Assembly (NCBI GenBank): GCA_965195225.1
Contig: CBDAFL010000050.1
Span: 1-64,000 of the forward strand
Direction: 5' to 3'
Length of the DNA: 64,000 nucleotides
Source: JAHIKV01 sp965195225
GTDB lineage: Bacteria > Planctomycetota > Planctomycetia > Pirellulales > Thermoguttaceae
The notes beneath the pieces were generated by a model. It searched no databases. It saw only the letters and a list, made by a program, of their open reading frames with translations, and was not told the DNA's origin. This document shows, piece by piece, positions 59,134 through 64,000 of this stretch. The position numbers and the translations under genes are program-made. The stretch's first letter is position 1. The number at the start of each line of letters is the position of its first letter.

Positions 59134-62100
59134 CTACTCCATGGATTGGCGCATTTTCTCGAAGGCGGGCAATTCCAGCGGCTGGAGCATGTCGCCGGTC
59201 AGGTTCTTTTCGAGGGCTTTTTCCCAGGCTTTTTTGGCCGCTTCAAACTGCCCCGCCTGTTGGTGGGCCTGCGCCTGATGGAAGAGCCGGACCGGGGTCT
59301 CCGAATCGGCCACCGCGGCAGTGATGTCCGCGACGGCTTTTTCCGATTCGTCGCGCGCCATGTAAACGCTGGCCCTCGAGTCGAGCATCGCGCCGAGCGG
59401 ACCGGCGATTTCGATGGCTTTGTCGACCAGCTTCAACGACTCGTCGAGTTTGACGCCTTGCAGTGCCAGCAGCACGGCCAGGTTGTTCATGGCCACGGCG
59501 TTTTTGGGGTCTTTTTCAATGACCTCGCGGTAGTAGCTTTCGGCCTCGTCGTACCGCGTCTGGCGGGTGCGCAATTCGGCCAACGACAGCAGTATTGCGA
59601 GATGCCGGTCGAATTTCTTGATGGCCTTTTCTAGAATTCGGTCCAGGCGACGGCTTTGCTCCTCGTCGGTCACTTTGGTTTGCGAGATCACAATACAGGC
59701 CCGGGAGAAATCCTGGGGAGTGCTGCTATTCATGCTTTTTTCGAGCAGTTCCAGAGCTTCGGCGGTCTTTCCCCTCGCGCCCAAGAACACAGCCAACAAC
59801 AGGTTCCTCGCGGGGCTTTTCTTGGCGTATGCCCGATACCAGATTTCGGCTTGATCGAAAAATTTATCGGCGTCTGGTTTTTGCTCCGGTTTCGTCAGCC
59901 TCCGACCGAGTCGGGTTAGTTTGTCGGCCGCCAGTCGGAGTCTTGTGTCGCGGTCCTTGGACTGTGCGTCGGCCGCGTCGACGAATTTTTTCATCAGATC
60001 GAACGCCATGTCGGGCTGCTTTTTGGCACAGAGCAAATCGGCCCGAAAGGAGAGAGTGACAAACCACTCAGGAGCAATCTCCACCAAGCGGTTGAGGTAC
60101 ATCTCTACGCTGGATGTCTCGTTGTGTCGCAGCAGGGCTTCGATAAAGGCGACCAGATAGCGGGGTTCCCTGGGATAAGTGGCCACCAGACTCCGGTAGA
60201 GGTTGCTGGCCTTGATCCAGTCCCCCGCGGCCTCGTACATGTTCGCCAGTTTTAATTGGTCGTTGGGCATGGCGGTCTGGTCCTCGAGCATCTTCTCCAG
60301 AAGGAGAAGGGCCTGATCGCGCTTGAACCGCTGCGGATCAGCGGCGGTCACCTGATACAATGCCCGGCGATCTAGTGCCGACGCCTCGGAGCCGGCCAGG
60401 TTTTGCTCGAGCAGTTTTTGTGCTTTTTGGAGGTTGTCGTATCCGCCGCGAGTGGCGTAGATCAAAGCCAGTTGCCGTCTGGCCCAAACCAGGTCCGAGT
60501 CTTCGCCCTGCACCTTGCCGTCGATGATCCTCTGTAATAGGGCCTCGGACGATTGCAGCTTGCCGGTGCGGGCGTAGAAATTGGCGACGACGCGTGCGAC
60601 GGCGATGTCCTGAGGCGCCGCTTCCAGGGCCGCCTCGTATTGTTTCTCGGCGTCTTCGGTTTTGTTCATCGCCTCATAGCACTGGGCAAGCGCCAGTGGG
60701 GCTTCCTTTGCGGGGATATTCAATTTTGCCTCTTCGATCGCTTTTTCGGCCTTGTCCACTTCGCCGACGATGCTGTAGAAGCGGATCAGCGCCACCCAAG
60801 TTTGCGGGAGCTTGGGTTCAAGTTCCGTGGCGAGTCGCAGCGATTTCGCGGCGTTGCCGAGCAATTCTTCGGCCTTTTGGTCTTGCTTCATGGCCTTTGC
60901 CCGGCTGCCGAGAATACCCAACATCTGCCCCAGCCAGAGGTGGTCGAGGTAGTTTTTGGAATCGGCCGAGGCGGCTTTTTGCGCCATCTCCAGGGCGCGG
61001 TCGTATTCCCCTTGCTGCAAAGCGACTTCCGCTCCGGCCCGGCTCAACTCGGGTGCGAGTCGCGGTTGCTCTCTCTCGAGTTGGCGGAGCATTTGATCGG
61101 CCTCGGCGTACTGCCGCGTTTGCATCAGGAGTTGGACGGTCCGCTTGACGCCGTTGGGGTTTCTCTCACCCATGCCGAAGGCTCTACGGTAGTTTTCCAG
61201 TGCCCTGTCCGGCTGGCCCAAGGCGTCGTAAACCCCCGCCTCCATCAACGGTATGCGCGACCAATCTCCGCGTAGCTCGTGGGCCTTGGCCAAGAGGTTT
61301 ATTGCCTGCTGCAACGTTGCGGTTCTGTCTTTTTCGTCTTTTTCATCTTTGCCGCTGAGATATAGCAAGACCGCCTGACCGTAGAGCCAGTATGAGCCTT
61401 GGCCGGCGACCTGCTCGATTTCCTTGAGTGCCCGTTCCATGGCTGGCTGGTCCGCGGCCCGCAACGCCCTCTCGAAGAGCAAGTAGCGGATATTCACGTT
61501 GTTTGGTTGTTTTTCGGCGATCTTCCGGCAGAAGAAGTCGATTTGTTCCGTATCGTCTACTTGCATTGCGGCGCTAAGCAGTCCGCTCCAAAGTTGCAAT
61601 CGCTGTTCGTCGGAAAACGATTCGGTGTTCTCGGCCAGTTTTCGCAGGCGCTCGGTGGCCTCTTTCCCGTGGCGTCGCACAAGATGCTGCGCCCATGCCT
61701 TCCGTCTTTCGATGGTATCACCGAACAATTCATCCGCTTCCCGCAGGAGTTTCTCCGCTTGTTCCCAGTTCCCTCGTCGGTTGGCCAGCGAGGTGAGCAC
61801 CCTCCAAAACGCGGGTTGTTTGGGATCCTTGTCGCGGGCTTCCCGCAACAACTTCTCGGCGTCGTCGGCACGGTCTTGCGCTAAGAGTGCCTCGGCGCGA
61901 AAAATTGGTATCTGGGGTGAGTCGGGCAAGGCTTTTTCGGCCACCTCCAGGGCGTCTTCCACCGCTTTCCAATCCCGATTTCGGGGTGGAAGCCGCATGT
62001 TTTTCATCAGCAACATGCGTGCGTAAAGGACCGCGTTGGCGGGAGCAACGCTACCGCCAGCGGCCAACTGGCGGAATTCACCCAGCGCCTCGTCGACCTG

Positions 62101-63495
62101 ACCCGCGGCCAGAAAGGCGTTGGTCATGGCGGCCTTCGCGGGGGCGAAAGTGGGGTCCGCGCTCAGTGCCCGGCGATAGGCCTTCAATTGTTGGTCCCGG
62201 TTACCCAATTGGCCATAGCATTTTCCAATCCAGACGTCGATCTGCTTCGCCCTGTTCGACATGAACAGCGAGCCTCGCACCTTCTCGAAACCTTCCTTGG
62301 CGTTCCGCCAGTGCCCTTGGACGTACTCGATCCGCGCGCTCAGGTAGTCGGCCCGAGGTAGGGGGTATTCGGTGGTCCGCAGTTCTGCGATGATTTTTCC
62401 CGCTTCTTCCAGCTTGCCAAGGTCGATCAGCAAGTTAGCCATACCCCAAAGGATTTGAGTGTTGTGGTTGGTCGCTTTCAATCCTTGTTCCAGCGCGGCG
62501 ACAGCCTCGTCGCGGTTGCCGGCGCGCAATTCAATGTCGGCCAGAATGGTGTACATGACCACGGCGTCGGGGTGCAGCTCGATGCCGTGGGCCGCACAGC
62601 GGCGCGCTTCGTCGTACTCTCCCTTGGCTTGGTTGCAGGTGGCCGCCAGCCACAAAACATCCAGGTCGTCGGGGGCCAACTCCAGGGCCTTGGACACCTC
62701 CCGCAGCGCCTCGTCGCGCAACTCGACAACCAGATCGGGGGTCAACTCCGGGGCTCTGGACACCTGGCTCAGGTAGCGGCTGCGGAGGAAATGGGCCCTG
62801 GACGATTCCGGGTTGGCCTCGACCAACTTCTCCATCCACCCGTCGGCCTCCTTGGGTTGTGAGAAGTGCAGCGACCGCAGCAAGCCCGCCAGCGCCGCGT
62901 ACGCGGTGACCTGATCGGGGCCGTACTCGATGGCCTTGCGCAAGGAAGTCATCGCCGCGTCGTAGTCGCCCATCCGCAACTGACACTGACCGAGCTGTTC
63001 CAACAATTCGGGATCCTTGGGAGACTCTTGCAACAAGAACCCCTGCAAGTGGTCCTTGGCGTCCTGATATCGGCGGATCGCCATCGCCATTTTCACCAGT
63101 TGCCGCCGGGCCTCGTTCCGCTCCGGGTCCATACCCACCGTTGCTTCCAGCAGTCCGAACGCTCGCTGGAACAAACGGCCCCTGTTCACGGCGTCAACGT
63201 CCTCGGACCGCTCGGCCAAGATCATTCCCAGCCTTTCCCGCACTTCGACTTCGTCGGGCATCAACCGCACGTACCATCCCAGGCATCGGACGACGTTTCC
63301 AAGGGCTTTTTGCTTCAGCCAAATGTTTCCTTCCTCGGCGGCCTCCTTTGCCCGCTTTTCCTCGATGTCGGCCTGCTTCAAAAACACGGACGCGTTTTTT
63401 TTAATCTGATAGCCGTACAGCAGGTATACTCCGCCGCCGAAAACCACCGAGATTACCAGTAGTATGGCAGCCAGCTGGACATTGAGCGTTCTCAT
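59134..63495 (-). CDS. 1453-residue membrane-anchored TPR protein
   Basis: Begins with a membrane helix (about residues 7-28, LAAILLVISVVFGGGVYLLYG) and continues as many tetratricopeptide repeats over nearly the whole length. Clear TPR helices include QLGQCQLRMGDYDAAMTSLR and AMNNLAVLLALQGVKLDES. Such scaffolds carry protein complexes in the envelope; large PEP-CTERM/exosortase-associated TPR proteins (PrsT type) look similar. No enzymatic domain is seen. The start at 63495 lies 19 bases after the VanZ-like gene on the same strand, so the two may form an operon. Confidence 0.85.
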   Translation of the reverse strand: MRTLNVQLAAILLVISVVFGGGVYLLYGYQIKKNASVFLKQADIEEKRAKEAAEEGNIWLKQKALGNVVRCLGWYVRLMPDEVEVRERLGMILAERSEDVDAVNRGRLFQRAFGLLEATVGMDPERNEARRQLVKMAMAIRRYQDAKDHLQGFLLQESPKDPELLEQLGQCQLRMGDYDAAMTSLRKAIEYGPDQVTAYAALAGLLRSLHFSQPKEADGWMEKLVEANPESSRAHFLRSRYLSQVSRAPELTPDLVVELRDEALREVSKALELAPDDLDVLWLAATCNQAKGEYDEARRCAAHGIELHPDAVVMYTILADIELRAGNRDEAVAALEQGLKATNHNTQILWGMANLLIDLGKLEEAGKIIAELRTTEYPLPRADYLSARIEYVQGHWRNAKEGFEKVRGSLFMSNRAKQIDVWIGKCYGQLGNRDQQLKAYRRALSADPTFAPAKAAMTNAFLAAGQVDEALGEFRQLAAGGSVAPANAVLYARMLLMKNMRLPPRNRDWKAVEDALEVAEKALPDSPQIPIFRAEALLAQDRADDAEKLLREARDKDPKQPAFWRVLTSLANRRGNWEQAEKLLREADELFGDTIERRKAWAQHLVRRHGKEATERLRKLAENTESFSDEQRLQLWSGLLSAAMQVDDTEQIDFFCRKIAEKQPNNVNIRYLLFERALRAADQPAMERALKEIEQVAGQGSYWLYGQAVLLYLSGKDEKDEKDRTATLQQAINLLAKAHELRGDWSRIPLMEAGVYDALGQPDRALENYRRAFGMGERNPNGVKRTVQLLMQTRQYAEADQMLRQLEREQPRLAPELSRAGAEVALQQGEYDRALEMAQKAASADSKNYLDHLWLGQMLGILGSRAKAMKQDQKAEELLGNAAKSLRLATELEPKLPQTWVALIRFYSIVGEVDKAEKAIEEAKLNIPAKEAPLALAQCYEAMNKTEDAEKQYEAALEAAPQDIAVARVVANFYARTGKLQSSEALLQRIIDGKVQGEDSDLVWARRQLALIYATRGGYDNLQKAQKLLEQNLAGSEASALDRRALYQVTAADPQRFKRDQALLLLEKMLEDQTAMPNDQLKLANMYEAAGDWIKASNLYRSLVATYPREPRYLVAFIEALLRHNETSSVEMYLNRLVEIAPEWFVTLSFRADLLCAKKQPDMAFDLMKKFVDAADAQSKDRDTRLRLAADKLTRLGRRLTKPEQKPDADKFFDQAEIWYRAYAKKSPARNLLLAVFLGARGKTAEALELLEKSMNSSTPQDFSRACIVISQTKVTDEEQSRRLDRILEKAIKKFDRHLAILLSLAELRTRQTRYDEAESYYREVIEKDPKNAVAMNNLAVLLALQGVKLDESLKLVDKAIEIAGPLGAMLDSRASVYMARDESEKAVADITAAVADSETPVRLFHQAQAHQQAGQFEAAKKAWEKALEKNLTGDMLQPLELPAFEKMRQSME

Positions 63496-63514
63496 AAAGG
63501 TACCCCGTATCGGA

Positions 63515-63973
63515 TTAGCCCCACCACGATTCTCCGGCGGCGGGGCGCGACATAACCCTCTGCAACACTTCCCACTGATCGGACGGTGTCGCCGAACAAT
63601 GACGACGCCGGGCTTTCGTAATCGCGCCGGTCAACAGCACCGCGACCCAGCAGACCGCCGCCCCGACGGCGATGCCCGCCAAGTCCATGAACCAGTCTTT
63701 CCACTCCCCCGTCCTTTTCGGCACGAAGCCTTGCGAGATTTCGGTCATTCCCGCGTACAACACCAGTACCAAGACCACACCCCAGCGCGGCACCGGCCAG
63801 CGGACGCTGAGCGCCAGGACGGCCAGCGTCAGAAAACTCAACAGATGCGCCCAGGGCATCAGCGGCAGCAGCCGACCGTGCAGACCGATCAACCGCGTCG
63901 GGTCCGCCGTGAACAACAATAGTGTCATGAAAACCAGATAAGCGATCGAGGTTGCTCGAATTACGCCTTGCAT
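63515..63973 (-). CDS. VanZ-like membrane protein
   Basis: A 152-residue protein with four hydrophobic helices (about 5-21, 41-56, 62-76 and 95-113) and the VanZ-like E-x2-Q-x5-R motif in MTEISQGFVPKRTGEWKDW, followed by DLAGIAVGAAVCW. Family members occur beside exosortase and polysaccharide genes. It sits 19 bases upstream of the TPR gene. Confidence 0.75.
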   Translation of the reverse strand: MQGVIRATSIAYLVFMTLLLFTADPTRLIGLHGRLLPLMPWAHLLSFLTLAVLALSVRWPVPRWGVVLVLVLYAGMTEISQGFVPKRTGEWKDWFMDLAGIAVGAAVCWVAVLLTGAITKARRRHCSATPSDQWEVLQRVMSRPAAGESWWG

Positions 63974-64000
63974 ATTTTTTCTCGGCCCTCGCTAACGTTT

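Overview
The window is a GC-rich (about 60%) bacterial chromosome segment that looks planctomycetal. The reasons are a DUF1559-type secreted/pilin-like protein, a PEP-CTERM protein with autotransporter-associated repeats, planctomycete-style small conserved proteins, a cysteine-rich secreted protein, GspE/PilT-type ATPases far from any complete pilus cluster, and many small palindromic repeats between genes. No plasmid, phage or insertion-sequence gene was seen, so this reads as chromosome. Taxonomy is inferred from gene content only.

Layout. 0.3-5.1 kb: two hypothetical envelope proteins, serine O-acetyltransferase, a PIN-type toxin-antitoxin pair and an OmpA-like lipoprotein. 5.3-12.5 kb: a prepilin peptidase, shikimate kinase, a transglutaminase-like lipoprotein, a ChaN-like protein and a PduO-type cobalamin adenosyltransferase. 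12.5-17.3 kb: small proteins, a GT39-like membrane protein and enolase. 17.5-21.7 kb: phospholipid genes (psd, pssA), riboflavin synthase coupled to rsmA, and a DUF4258/YgiT-type toxin-antitoxin pair. 22-27.6 kb: an orphan adenine DNA methylase, a double metal-binding protein and the PEP-CTERM protein. 27.6-37.8 kb: tRNA-His, DUF1189, an M1-M28-PDZ fusion peptidase, CvpA, a GspE-like protein with degraded nucleotide motifs beside an intact PilT, and the cysteine-rich protein. 38.8-43.2 kb: a MATE transporter, panD, an MgtC/DUF4010 membrane protein and a DUF1559 protein. 43.2-50.6 kb: a complete, tightly overlapped histidine operon. 50.7-64 kb: a membrane protein, an HTH protein with a C-terminal membrane anchor, a second OmpA lipoprotein, a secreted metzincin-like protease, a BON-domain protein, a 1453-residue TPR protein and a VanZ-like protein.

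Two things stand out. First, the histidine operon has the enterobacterial gene order G-D-C-B-H-A-F-I/E, a bifunctional HisB and a fused HisIE, is headed by a TrpR/YerC-family regulator, and carries HisA and HisF as one 506-residue polypeptide. Second, the window is dense in small repeats: tandem heptamer arrays, often followed by a short hairpin, and several families of 60-90 bp paired hairpins, several of which share TTTAGC/GCTAAA ends. They are not confined to intergenic DNA. They encode the N-terminus of RsmA, supply stop codons and C-terminal residues of AroK, PssA, a conserved hypothetical protein and a transglutaminase-like protein, and insert peptides in frame into the DNA methylase.
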